Shown here: positions 26,714-34,955 of the stretch, piece after piece
How positions within the stretch are numbered: position 1 is the first letter of the stretch
Layout of the letters: each line of letters begins with the position of its first letter
Source of the DNA: CAYNWT01 sp964485095
Lineage (GTDB): Bacteria; Planctomycetota; Planctomycetia; Planctomycetales; Planctomycetaceae
DNA: 64,000 nt
Assembly: GCA_964485095.1 (NCBI GenBank)
Contig: CAZAIB010000008.1
Coordinates: 29,820 to 93,819, forward strand
Direction of reading: 5' to 3'
Program-made: the position numbers and the translations under genes
The notes under the pieces: generated by a model
What the model was told of the DNA's origin: nothing
Database searches by the model: none
Seen by the model: only the letters and a program-made list of their open reading frames with translations

Positions 26714-28063
26714 CTAAAGGATGAATCGGCTTAGGTCTTCGTCCTTCGTGATCTCCTCCAACTGGCGATTCACGTAGTCGGCGTCGATGACAAGTTTCTT
26801 CTTCTTGACGTTCGGGGCGTCGAAGCTCACGTCTTCTAACAGGCGTTCCAGGATCGTCTGCAGCCGTCGAGCACCAATGTTTTGCGTTGATTGGTTCACA
26901 TGGAACGCGGCGTCTGCCAAGGCGCCGATGCCGTCTTTGGTGAAGTCCAGAGTCACACCATCGGTCTTTAGCAACTCAGCATACTGGCGTGTCAGTGATG
27001 CAGATGGCTCAGTCAGAATTCGCACGAAGTCGTCTCGTGTCAGGTCGTTTAGTTCAACACGAATTGGAAAGCGGCCCTGCAGTTCCGGCATCAGGTCTGA
27101 CGGTCTCGCCCGATGGAACGCTCCGGCAGCAATGAACAACATTTGGTCTGTGCTGACAGAACCGTACCGCGTTTGGACCGTGGTTCCCTCCACAATCGGT
27201 AGCAAGTCACGCTGCACGCCCTGACGGCTTACATCGCCACTTCGCGAACCTTCGGAAGACGAACAGATCTTGTCGATTTCGTCCAGGAAGATGATGCCAC
27301 TATCTTCGGCCAATCTTAGACCTTCTTCGTTGATCGCATCGCGATCCATCAACGATTCGATTTCCTGTTCCAGCAGAATCACGCGAGCTTCACTGATCTT
27401 GACGATGCGTTCGTTGCTCGGACGCGGAGGCATCATGCGTTCGAACATGCCCTGCAGATCGACGTCCATTTGTTCCATGCCGGTCATGTTGGTAAGAACC
27501 TGAACCGGTGAATTTCTCGCTTCAACATGGAGCTCCACAATGCGATCTTCCAGTTGCCCGTCCTGCAACTTCTGTCGCATCTTCTCTACTGTCCGCTGGT
27601 GCCGATCGGCAGACTCTTCTCGATTGTCGCCCTCCGGATCCCATTCGGGCGACGGAACCAACAGGTCCAGAAGCTTATCTTCAACACGGTCCCTGGCGAT
27701 CTCTTCGACTTCGATCCGCTTGCGATTGCGGACCAAAGTAATAGCTGCTTCGGCGAGGTCACGAATGATGCTCTCAACATCACGACCGTAGTAGCCGACT
27801 TCTGTGTACTTGGTCGCTTCGACCTTCACAAACGGCGCGCCGGTTAGTTTGGCCAGGCGACGCGTGATTTCGGTTTTTCCGACACCGGTTGGTCCCATCA
27901 TCAGGATGTTCTTGGGCGTCACTTCACGCCGCAGTTCGTCCGATAGTTGCCGCCAACGCCAGCGGTTCCGCAGCGCGATGGCGACGGCGCGTTTGGCTTG
28001 TGCCTGACCGACAATGTGTTCGTCGAGCTTCGCGACGATTTCGCTGGGCGTCAGTTCGAACAC
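26714..28063 (-). CDS. hslU: ATP-dependent protease ATPase subunit HslU
   Basis: The AAA+ unfoldase of the HslVU (ClpYQ) protease, 449 residues, normal length. It opens with LTPSEIVAKLDEHIVGQAQAK and carries Walker A GPTGVGKT (57-64), EATKYTEVGYYGRDVESIIRDL, the variable I-domain (about 110-240), Walker B IIFLDEIDKI, and the C-terminal sensor region NIGARRLQTILERLLEDVSF. The final residues (SRFIL) form the tail that docks into HslV. Its start lies inside the 3' end of hslV (13-base overlap), so the two are translated from one message. Confidence 0.95.
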   Translation of the reverse strand: MFELTPSEIVAKLDEHIVGQAQAKRAVAIALRNRWRWRQLSDELRREVTPKNILMMGPTGVGKTEITRRLAKLTGAPFVKVEATKYTEVGYYGRDVESIIRDLAEAAITLVRNRKRIEVEEIARDRVEDKLLDLLVPSPEWDPEGDNREESADRHQRTVEKMRQKLQDGQLEDRIVELHVEARNSPVQVLTNMTGMEQMDVDLQGMFERMMPPRPSNERIVKISEARVILLEQEIESLMDRDAINEEGLRLAEDSGIIFLDEIDKICSSSEGSRSGDVSRQGVQRDLLPIVEGTTVQTRYGSVSTDQMLFIAAGAFHRARPSDLMPELQGRFPIRVELNDLTRDDFVRILTEPSASLTRQYAELLKTDGVTLDFTKDGIGALADAAFHVNQSTQNIGARRLQTILERLLEDVSFDAPNVKKKKLVIDADYVNRQLEEITKDEDLSRFIL

Positions 28064-28611
28064 TTGAGTTCCTCCACGACAATGTTGTCATTCGTGTAAA
28101 TGTCGATACCCGCGGCAACCTTCAAAGACTCCCGAACAATCTCCGTCGCGCTGAGCTTTGAATGAGCCACCAGGGCTCGCGCGGCGGCGGTGGCGAACTG
28201 TCCGCCGGAACCAATCCCAATGATTCCATCAGTTGGGCTCACCACATCGCCGGTTCCGCTTATTAGCAGAGTGTTCTCAGCATCGACAACAATCATCAAA
28301 GCTTCTAATCGACGTAGGGCTCGATCCGTACGCCAGTCGCGAGCAAGTTCCGTCGCCGCGCGACCGATGTTGCCGGGGAAATCTTTTACCTTGGCTTCAA
28401 AGCGTTCCAACAATGCAAAGGCGTCGGCGGTGGATCCGGCGAAACCGGTGACCACTTTGTTTTCAATGAGCCAGCGGACTTTTGTGGAGTCGGCTTTCAT
28501 GACAGTGTCGCCAAACGACACTTGTCCATCGCCACCAATCGCCACCAGTCCGTCTTTGCGAACGCTGAGGATTGTGGTTGATCGCCATTTTTTTCGTCGA
28601 TTAGCCGCCAT
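28051..28611 (-). CDS. hslV: ATP-dependent protease peptidase subunit HslV
   Basis: The N-terminal-threonine peptidase of HslVU. The mature enzyme should begin at the Thr pair in RSTTILSVRKDG after removal of an 11-residue basic leader (MAANRRKKWRS), longer than the single Met of E. coli HslV. GDGQVSFGDTVMKADSTKVR, GFAGSTADAFALLERFE and the cation-binding IGIGSGGQFATAAARAL block are intact. ATG 28611 is chosen over an in-frame GTG at 28617. The gene overlaps hslU by 13 bases. The divergent methyltransferase gene begins about 190 bases away. Confidence 0.93.
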   Translation of the reverse strand: MAANRRKKWRSTTILSVRKDGLVAIGGDGQVSFGDTVMKADSTKVRWLIENKVVTGFAGSTADAFALLERFEAKVKDFPGNIGRAATELARDWRTDRALRRLEALMIVVDAENTLLISGTGDVVSPTDGIIGIGSGGQFATAAARALVAHSKLSATEIVRESLKVAAGIDIYTNDNIVVEELKCSN

Positions 28612-28798
28612 GCGCACCAGCCAGCAGTTTGTTCTTGTGAGTACTTGGGTAACGTTCTACCACGGTTCGCGGAGTGTTTCACGCGGACCCGTCCGATAAC
28701 TTGCGAATCAACCTTTTCCGGCAGAACCCGTGCGGGCTGCAGTGGCTTGTACAGCGATTGCGCCCAGCCGATACTGTTGCAAATTGGAAACAGGAAGC

Positions 28799-29863
28799 AT
28801 GAAGAACGGAGTCACAACGCGGACGCAGCCACGAACCTCTGCCCGAGGTCGCCGTGTGCTGCCTAAAGTCGGTGCACAGATTCCATTCTCGTTCATCGAT
28901 CTGTTTTCCGGAGTCGGCGGATTTCGGTTGGGGCTGGAAGCGGCCGGCGGGCACTGCGTGTTCTCATCTGAAATCGACCGGTTCGCTCGGAAGACTTACG
29001 AAGCCTGGTTCGGCGAAGAACCGTTCGGCGATATCACGGCCATCGCACCGACTGATATTCCCGACCACGACATTTTGGCCGGGGGATTTCCGTGCCAGCC
29101 GTTTTCGATAGCCGGTGTCTCCAAGAAAAACAGCCTCGGCCGCAAACACGGCTTCAAAGATAAAACGCAGGGCACGTTGTTCTTCCACGTTGCGGAAGTT
29201 GTCGCGGCAAAGAAGCCAGCTGTCGTGTTTCTGGAAAACGTGAAGAACCTGTGTTCTCACGACAAAGGCCGAACCTGGCAGGTCATCCAATCCACGTTGG
29301 ACGAACTTGGTTACACGGTCTTCCATAAGATCATCGACGCCGCCAAGTATGTTCCGCAGCACCGCGAACGTGTCTTCATCGTCGGATTCCGCCGGGACGT
29401 CTTCGGCGACGAACCGAACTTCGAGTTCCCCGAACCACCGCGCGGTCGGAAGCCGCGGTTCGAAACGGTTCTTCAGAAATCTGTCGATGCCAAGTATCAG
29501 CTCTCAGACAAGCTTTGGAACTACCTGCAGGCGTACGCAGAAAAGCACCGCCAAAAAGGCAACGGCTTCGGTTTCGGCATCGCCCCGCTGGACTCCGTTT
29601 CGCGGACGCTAAGTGCTCGCTACTACAAAGACGGTTCAGAAATTCTAATTCGGCAACCGCGAGGAAACCCGCGACGATTGACGCCGTCAGAAGCTCAACG
29701 ACTGATGGGGTTCCCGCCAGGACTTCCGATTGTCGTGTCTGACACGCAAGCGTACCGGCAATTCGGGAACGCGGTTGTTCCGCCCGTGATTGCCGCCATC
29801 GCCGGGCAGATTACGGAGATGTTTGCCGAACACTTCCGACAGTCGACTCTGTTTAAAACCTGA
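28799..29863 (+). CDS. C5-cytosine DNA methyltransferase, solitary (Dcm-like)
   Basis: Transfers methyl from S-adenosylmethionine to cytosine C5 in DNA. The motifs are in canonical order: I FSGVGGFRLGLE (36-47), IV GGFPCQPFS with catalytic Cys99, VI ENVKNL (146-151), VIII QHRERVFIVG (187-196), a short target-recognition region (about 215-300), IX RRLTPSEAQRLMGFP and X QFGNAVVPPV. The stretch LSDKLWNYLQAYAEKH ... SRTLSARYYKDGSEIL resembles Dcm/M.EcoRII-group enzymes, so a CCWGG-like target is possible but not shown. No endonuclease or Vsr gene is adjacent. ATG 28799 follows AGGAAG closely; an in-frame start 69 bases upstream is less likely. Confidence 0.9.
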   Translation: MKNGVTTRTQPRTSARGRRVLPKVGAQIPFSFIDLFSGVGGFRLGLEAAGGHCVFSSEIDRFARKTYEAWFGEEPFGDITAIAPTDIPDHDILAGGFPCQPFSIAGVSKKNSLGRKHGFKDKTQGTLFFHVAEVVAAKKPAVVFLENVKNLCSHDKGRTWQVIQSTLDELGYTVFHKIIDAAKYVPQHRERVFIVGFRRDVFGDEPNFEFPEPPRGRKPRFETVLQKSVDAKYQLSDKLWNYLQAYAEKHRQKGNGFGFGIAPLDSVSRTLSARYYKDGSEILIRQPRGNPRRLTPSEAQRLMGFPPGLPIVVSDTQAYRQFGNAVVPPVIAAIAGQITEMFAEHFRQSTLFKT

Positions 29864-30344
29864 TGGCGTCTGCGGGGTTCGCGGACACCTGAATATTCTT
29901 GTCGTCCTTCAGTTGTCCGGCGATGTTCTTCAACAAATCGTCCGACTGGATCGCAGTCAGGATGGAATACACAGAACGCCCACTCTTCTGCAACGCGTTT
30001 AGGATTTCGTTTCGCATCCCGTAGTAGACATTGCGTTGCTGCCAGGAATTGGTGGTCGCGAACAGCGTAAACGCGGTTGTGCAAATCAGCATGTAGACAC
30101 CGAATCCTCGGAATGCCGAACAGTCCATGCCCGTCAGCGTTTCGAACCACCGCATGTGTAGCCCAACGCAGAGCCCTAATCCCAACAGCGCCCAAATCCA
30201 GATTGAGGCCGTGCCAACGTTACCGATTTTCTGATCGGCCAACAGCAGCATCCCATACAGGTCGGGATCCTCATCGGCCAGGCTCAGCTTCGTTGAGCCG
30301 ACGACATGGTGATCGCTGACAGAATACTGTTCATACTCCGTCAT
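29853..30344 (-). CDS. Hypothetical membrane protein (163 aa)
   Basis: Not recognised. After a soluble N-terminus (MTEYEQYSVSDHHVVG) there are two hydrophobic segments (IWIWALLGLGLCVGLHM and GFGVYMLICTTAFTLFA) and a C-terminal helical, charged region ending NIQVSANPADAIRF. ATG 30344 is chosen because it overlaps the preceding gene by 14 bases, a pattern of coupled genes; the longer frame to 30650 is antisense-like and overlaps that gene by 320 bases. It probably works with the upstream membrane protein. The 3' end overlaps the methyltransferase stop by 11 bases, convergent. Confidence 0.65.
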   Translation of the reverse strand: MTEYEQYSVSDHHVVGSTKLSLADEDPDLYGMLLLADQKIGNVGTASIWIWALLGLGLCVGLHMRWFETLTGMDCSAFRGFGVYMLICTTAFTLFATTNSWQQRNVYYGMRNEILNALQKSGRSVYSILTAIQSDDLLKNIAGQLKDDKNIQVSANPADAIRF

Positions 30345-31455
30345 CGAAGAGCCCAAACAAATCCCCGTGAGTTCCCGAAACAGATTCGGTGCGAGCGACA
30401 TAGTCTGCTGGAGCCAGGTAATCCTGCTGGTCGGGCAAGTCGCCATCGCGAGACATTTCGTAAAGCATCTCCCCGGTCGAAAGCGCGTCCACGCCGCGGA
30501 AGTCGGGAACAGGTTCTGCATGTAGCAGTCCGTGCGCGCGAGTGTGTCGGAACGACCAATCGCTGATCGCGAAGTTCCAAAGAACCATTCCCAACACAGC
30601 AGCAACGCCGATGGCGAACCACCACAACCAAGGCACCATCTCAGAAGCAATATCGCGCGATTCTGCCTGCACGACGGGAATGAAATTCAGACCGGAGGCG
30701 AGGACCAGCGGTGCCGTGTGCAGACTTACGTTTTCAGTACCATCACCCTGCGACCGGTAACCCTGCGTCTTAAAGAAGTACCCGTTCAGCGTGACTTCGG
30801 GTGGGTTGTTGTTGTACATCGCGGCTGGTTCGATTCCCGGGGGGATCGTGGAACAAACAACGTGGATGGGGTTGCTGCCCGAATCTTCCGAAAACACCCA
30901 TGCGTCATACAGCGTGCTGATACCCGACCGATTCGCGCCTGCGGCCATCGGAACCAGTCGCCTTAGTCGCCCCTTGATTGAGACAAGTTTGCCACGGTGT
31001 TCCCACGGTTCTGCCATCAGCATCGTGTATGGGATGTGCTGCGATTTTTCAGCCGCCCAGGCTGGGTCTGTTTCTCGAGCGTACTTCAGAGTCGCGTAGT
31101 ACGATGGGCGTTCAGACGCGCGGATGCCCATCGTGTTGTCGCGAACCGGTTTCAGGTTACCTTTTGGGATCCGCAGTTCTGAATCACCGGTAACACTGAC
31201 AGTAGCTGGCGGTGCGATGGTTTCGGTACCGCCCTGAGTAAACAGGTTCTGGTCGTCCAGAAGCACCGCCGGGTTCGTATCGACCTCTGAGTGCTCCATC
31301 AGGTCGCCCGGCTTCTTTTTCATCGCCTTCCAGAACTCGGGCTTCGAACCGACCTTCACAGCAAAGAAGATCAAGAGGGCTCCAAGGAACATGAAGACCA
31401 TGACGCGGTCGCGACCGCCGAAAGGTGGGGAAGGTTGTGAATTTTGAAAACGCAT
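30331..31455 (-). CDS. Hypothetical two-pass membrane protein (374 aa)
   Basis: Not recognised. A hydrophobic segment at about residues 18-35 (VMVFMFLGALLIFFAV) and another near 275-295 (WLWWFAIGVAAVLGMVLWN) enclose a roughly 240-residue extracytoplasmic region. That region contains a strand-rich stretch (YTMLMAEPWEHRGKLVSIKGRLRRL ... VTLNGYFFKTQGYRS) that looks OB-fold-like, as in proteins that modulate envelope complexes; this is inference. The cytoplasmic tail is acidic. It is coupled to the following small membrane protein by a 14-base overlap. The upstream gap of about 230 bases separates it from the divergent metF. Confidence 0.65.
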   Translation of the reverse strand: MRFQNSQPSPPFGGRDRVMVFMFLGALLIFFAVKVGSKPEFWKAMKKKPGDLMEHSEVDTNPAVLLDDQNLFTQGGTETIAPPATVSVTGDSELRIPKGNLKPVRDNTMGIRASERPSYYATLKYARETDPAWAAEKSQHIPYTMLMAEPWEHRGKLVSIKGRLRRLVPMAAGANRSGISTLYDAWVFSEDSGSNPIHVVCSTIPPGIEPAAMYNNNPPEVTLNGYFFKTQGYRSQGDGTENVSLHTAPLVLASGLNFIPVVQAESRDIASEMVPWLWWFAIGVAAVLGMVLWNFAISDWSFRHTRAHGLLHAEPVPDFRGVDALSTGEMLYEMSRDGDLPDQQDYLAPADYVARTESVSGTHGDLFGLFDDGV

Positions 31456-31687
31456 GCGCTAGCGTCTCTGTGGAAGTCTGACCGGTATGCCAAATTGTAC
31501 AGGATTTAAGCCAGAAGTCTCAATTGGCCATTGGTTTAGGAAGACTGAAGTGGTCACAGGTACCACGCACAAACTATGCTGTCAGAGCAATAATCTGCAC
31601 TCAGGACGCAAATGCAGCGTTCCAGCAAAGCTTAAGACTGCAGTTGGTTGATTGAACCAAACAGCTGCTACACCAAAAGAGACCCCA

Positions 31688-32560
31688 ATGCGACTCTCCG
31701 AAACACTCGCCAAAGGCTTTTGCCTGTCGATCGAGATCTTCCCTCCAAAAACCGAAGCCGGTGAACGAACACTCTTAAAGCACCTTCGGAAACTGACTGA
31801 GTACTCACCGGGGTTTGTCTCCTGCACCTACGGAGCCGGAGGCAGCACGCAAGCCAAGACATACGACTGGTGCCGTAAGATCCAGGACGACCTCGGCCAG
31901 ACCGCGACCGCCCACTTCACATGCGTGGGCTCAACCAAAGACGAACTGCTGCAGTGGCTCAACAAGGCAGCGGGTTGCGGTGTGCACAACATTATGGCTT
32001 TGCGAGGCGATCCGCCCGAAGGCCAGGAAAACTTCTCCGCCGTGGAAGGCGGGCTAAGTCACGCCAACGAACTTGTGTCTCTTATTCGAGAACACTTCCC
32101 GGACTTCGGTATCGGAGTCGCGGGTTATCCTGAACGCCACCCGGAAGCCCCAGACCTGGCAACCGATATTGTGAATCTCAAACGCAAAGTCGATTGCGGA
32201 GCAGACGCGATCTACACGCAGTTGTTCTACAACAACGACAAGTTTCTGAAGTGGCGCGAACAATGTGAACAAAGCGGAATCACGATCCCGATTGTTCCTG
32301 GAATCATGCCCATCACAGAATTCGCTCGAATCAAGCGGATCACATCGATGTGCGGATCCGAATTCCCCGCCGACCTGGCCAGTCGTTTGGAAGCGGTGCA
32401 GGACGACGCCGACGCTCAGTTTGAGATCGGAGTTGATTACGCGATTCAGCAGTGTCGAGAACTCATGGATGCCGGGGTGCCGGGCATCCACTTCTACGTG
32501 CTGAACAAGTCCAAGGCTGCTGAGCGGATTCTGGATGCGTTGGAGTTCGCGCGAGCGTAA
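31688..32560 (+). CDS. metF: Methylenetetrahydrofolate reductase
   Basis: FAD-dependent reductase converting 5,10-methylene-THF to 5-methyl-THF for methionine synthesis. A TIM barrel of 290 residues, the usual bacterial length. Typical blocks are LSIEIFPPKTEAGERTL (with the catalytic Glu), SCTYGAGGSTQAKT, TAHFTCVGSTKDEL, NIMALRGDPPEG, GVAGYPERHPEAPD, GADAIYTQLFYNN, IPIVPGIMPIT and GVPGIHFYVLNKS. ATG 31688 is favoured over TTG 31652, with AAGAGA upstream. It stands alone between a divergent membrane pair and a convergent outer-membrane gene. Confidence 0.93.
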   Translation: MRLSETLAKGFCLSIEIFPPKTEAGERTLLKHLRKLTEYSPGFVSCTYGAGGSTQAKTYDWCRKIQDDLGQTATAHFTCVGSTKDELLQWLNKAAGCGVHNIMALRGDPPEGQENFSAVEGGLSHANELVSLIREHFPDFGIGVAGYPERHPEAPDLATDIVNLKRKVDCGADAIYTQLFYNNDKFLKWREQCEQSGITIPIVPGIMPITEFARIKRITSMCGSEFPADLASRLEAVQDDADAQFEIGVDYAIQQCRELMDAGVPGIHFYVLNKSKAAERILDALEFARA

Positions 32561-32636
32561 GGCGTTTTGGCCCACGCAACGGGTAGAGAGTTGGCGCCGC
32601 TTCGTGCGGTGTCCTCTCCTACGGCTGAGCCAGTGC

Positions 32637-32663
32637 CCTCTCCTGCATACAAAGCAGGAGAGG
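32637..32663. terminator. Hairpin between convergent genes
   Basis: A perfect 10-base stem (CCTCTCCTGC / GCAGGAGAGG) with a seven-base loop lies between the stops of metF and the outer-membrane gene. There is no T-tract on either strand, so it may be a transcript-end or RNA-stabilising hairpin rather than an intrinsic terminator. Confidence 0.5.
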
Positions 32664-32676
32664 TGACATGCTGCTC

Positions 32677-34200
32677 TTAGAACCGGAACTCAACACCGGC
32701 CGTTGCACCGTGGTAGAACACTTCGCCACTGTTGTCGATGTTTGATGAGATGCCCGCGAAGTTGGTGCTTGGGACCTGGTCGCTGGCCAGGGTCACTCCA
32801 TCAACCCAAAGACCGCGGTATCCGGTCACGAAGTTGACGTTGTCGCAGAGATTGTATGTGTACCGCAGGCCGATTTCTCCAATGAATGCGAGCTGCGTAT
32901 CGCGATCGTTCATGCCGAATTCCACTACCCCCGTATCGAGGAAGTTGACCAAGGATGACCGCTGCTCCGAATCGTTCGCGAAGACGCCGGCTTTACCGTA
33001 AACCTCAAGGCAATACGCACAGTCACTGCATAGGGCTTTGCTGAAGCCAGCCTGCAAACCGTACAGCCGGTTCGTGGTGTTGATTCGGTAGTCTTCGGTC
33101 GAGATCGGTGGTGTGAGGAGGGAAGTGAACCTCGTGTTCAATTTCTCGTTCAACTGCAGGTGGCGTACGCCGATCAGGAAGTTCATCCCGTTGCCGACAG
33201 GCTTCTTAAGGTTCCACTCAAAGTTGTGGATGTCTGACGAGTACCGTGAAGTCACTTGTCGCGGACCCGACACGAATGTTGGCGGAGTGTTGCTGATCCC
33301 GATTGGGTTCCCGTCGAACCGCTGCGACTGCAACGCGGACCAGTCTTCGATGCCGAAGTACTTCGTTTCGAAATCCCAGTCGCCGAACGCCCTGTGACGT
33401 ATCGCTGTTCCTTCAAAACCTGTCTGCAGTCCGAATGAGAAGTTACTCCCGTCAATGGCCTGGCCAGAACCAAGTGGGTCGAAAACCAACGGCTGTCGGT
33501 TTGGTCGGCTGCGGAACAGGAAAAGGGCACCGGTTGAGATAGTCCAGTTGCGACACCCGCGATCACAAAGCGATGGTGGGCTGCGTCTACAAGATGTGCC
33601 ACACTGACCGCCACAGGTCGGGGTACCGCATTGACCAGTAGAACATCCTGCCCCTGCGTTAAACTGACTCGGCATTGGGTAGGCGTTGTTAATGAAACTC
33701 GGCTGAGCACTGGCAGGGCTGGCGGTAGCCGAGTCCACCTGTGGTGTGGCTGACTGCGTTGTTCCAGGGTACGCGGGAAGTGATGGCACCGGGCGCGATT
33801 GCACAGGGGGTACCGTGGTTGGCGAAGGAACGGTGTGGCCTTCGGCAATTGGTGACGGTGGTGTCGGGAGAATCTCAGCAGGAACCTGCGGCGGGTCGGT
33901 CTGTGGTGCAACTGGCGGAAGAGGCAGAGTTGACCCTGGCGAAGCGGCCGGGGGGGTGGGTGGTTGCAGGTTCCTCGAACCAGACTGCGGGGCAAACGAC
34001 GCTGCCTTCAGAAAGTTCGTTTCGTCGCTGGTGCGAATGACTTCGTCGATCTGTGATGGTTCCAAGAACCAACGCTTCAACTCGACCTGGCTCGTCGCAG
34101 TGTTCTGCCCGGTGGCGTCTCCAACCTGAGCGTGGCCGAACGTTGGTGCGAGGGCCAAAGCCCCTACTAAGACAGCAGTTGTTGTTATGGAGAAACGCAT
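32677..34200 (-). CDS. BBP7-like outer-membrane beta-barrel protein
   Basis: A 507-residue exported protein. The signal peptide (MRFSITTTAVLVGALALAPTFGHA) is followed by a short helical stretch, a long Pro/Ser/Thr-rich linker (about residues 70-165), and a Cys-rich segment (CSTGQCGTPTCGGQCGTSC ... CDRGC). A strand-rich C-terminal domain (about 220-507) ends in EFRF, the Phe-terminated strand used for barrel insertion. Repeating amphipathic strands such as MNFLIGVRHLQLNEKL, RLYGLQAGFSKAL and LAFIGEIGLRYTYNLC support a barrel. This layout fits the planctomycete BBP7 family; cargo or role unknown. ATG 34200 has AGGGGTAC upstream; a longer frame to 34269 is unsupported. Confidence 0.75.
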   Translation of the reverse strand: MRFSITTTAVLVGALALAPTFGHAQVGDATGQNTATSQVELKRWFLEPSQIDEVIRTSDETNFLKAASFAPQSGSRNLQPPTPPAASPGSTLPLPPVAPQTDPPQVPAEILPTPPSPIAEGHTVPSPTTVPPVQSRPVPSLPAYPGTTQSATPQVDSATASPASAQPSFINNAYPMPSQFNAGAGCSTGQCGTPTCGGQCGTSCRRSPPSLCDRGCRNWTISTGALFLFRSRPNRQPLVFDPLGSGQAIDGSNFSFGLQTGFEGTAIRHRAFGDWDFETKYFGIEDWSALQSQRFDGNPIGISNTPPTFVSGPRQVTSRYSSDIHNFEWNLKKPVGNGMNFLIGVRHLQLNEKLNTRFTSLLTPPISTEDYRINTTNRLYGLQAGFSKALCSDCAYCLEVYGKAGVFANDSEQRSSLVNFLDTGVVEFGMNDRDTQLAFIGEIGLRYTYNLCDNVNFVTGYRGLWVDGVTLASDQVPSTNFAGISSNIDNSGEVFYHGATAGVEFRF

Positions 34201-34486
34201 GTCAGTACCCCTGCGACTTCGGTGAGTCGTGATTTCACAGGCTGTGAGCGATTCATTTGCAAGACACACTACGGTGGTCGGTCGCCTGCATGATCGTCTT
34301 CGACGTCACGAGCGATGCGAGACAAGCACTTCGAATATTCGAAACGAAGATTTCAACGGTTAGGACAGTCGAAATCGTGCGAAGAGATACGATCAGATCA
34401 AGCGGTGCAGAACGCAAACTCAACGCAGCTTACGCAACCGGACCCCATGCGGTGGCTGTAATCGGCGAACGACGTACGGTCTGGGC

Positions 34487-34948
34487 TTAGCCTAGTCCCG
34501 CGATGATGTCCCGTGAGCGTTGGTGCGTGCCGCGGATTGTGATGCTTCTGATGTCGGCGCCGGTCGCTGCGATTTCGATCCAGATGGTGCGATCGGGTAG
34601 CAATTCTTCAATCCGTTGGGGCCATTCAATCAGGCACACACCTTCGTGTTCCAGGAGTTCGATGCCGCCAATGTCTTCGAACTCCGCCGGTTCGCTTAAC
34701 CGATAGGTGTCGAAGTGGTACACGGGCAGTCGGCCGTCGTACTGCTGCAGCAGCACGAACGTAGGACTGTTGACGAGATCCGGATCGACTCCCAACCCGG
34801 ACGCGATGCCCTTGGACAGGTGAGTCTTCCCGGCTCCAAGATCGCCTGACAACGCGATCACATCTCTGGCGATCAGCTGCCCGGCAAGCTGAGAGCCAAA
34901 CGCGATGGTCGCATCGACGCCTGGTGACTGGAGCGAAAACTCGGACAT
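34487..34948 (-). CDS. tsaE: tRNA threonylcarbamoyladenosine biosynthesis ATPase TsaE
   Basis: The P-loop ATPase required with TsaB, TsaC and TsaD for t6A37 tRNA modification. 153 residues, full length. Walker A is GDLGAGKT (35-42), followed by NSPTFVLLQQY (switch region), VYHFDTYRL, FEDIGGIEL and CLIEWPQRIEELLP, all standard TsaE blocks. Its start lies seven bases after the stop of the epimerase gene on the same strand, so it is probably co-transcribed with it. No other t6A gene is in the window. Confidence 0.93.
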   Translation of the reverse strand: MSEFSLQSPGVDATIAFGSQLAGQLIARDVIALSGDLGAGKTHLSKGIASGLGVDPDLVNSPTFVLLQQYDGRLPVYHFDTYRLSEPAEFEDIGGIELLEHEGVCLIEWPQRIEELLPDRTIWIEIAATGADIRSITIRGTHQRSRDIIAGLG

Positions 34949-34955
34949 CGGTCAA

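Noticed and set aside
29853..30650. Long 265-residue version of the small membrane protein
   Set aside because: The first 102 residues are read from inside the upstream gene in another frame and are Trp/Cys/Arg-rich noise; the start at 30344 fits a short overlap.
34257..34490. 77-codon plus-strand ORF between the outer-membrane gene and tsaE
   Set aside because: No Shine-Dalgarno, signal or family resemblance; it lies in the promoter region of the outer-membrane gene.
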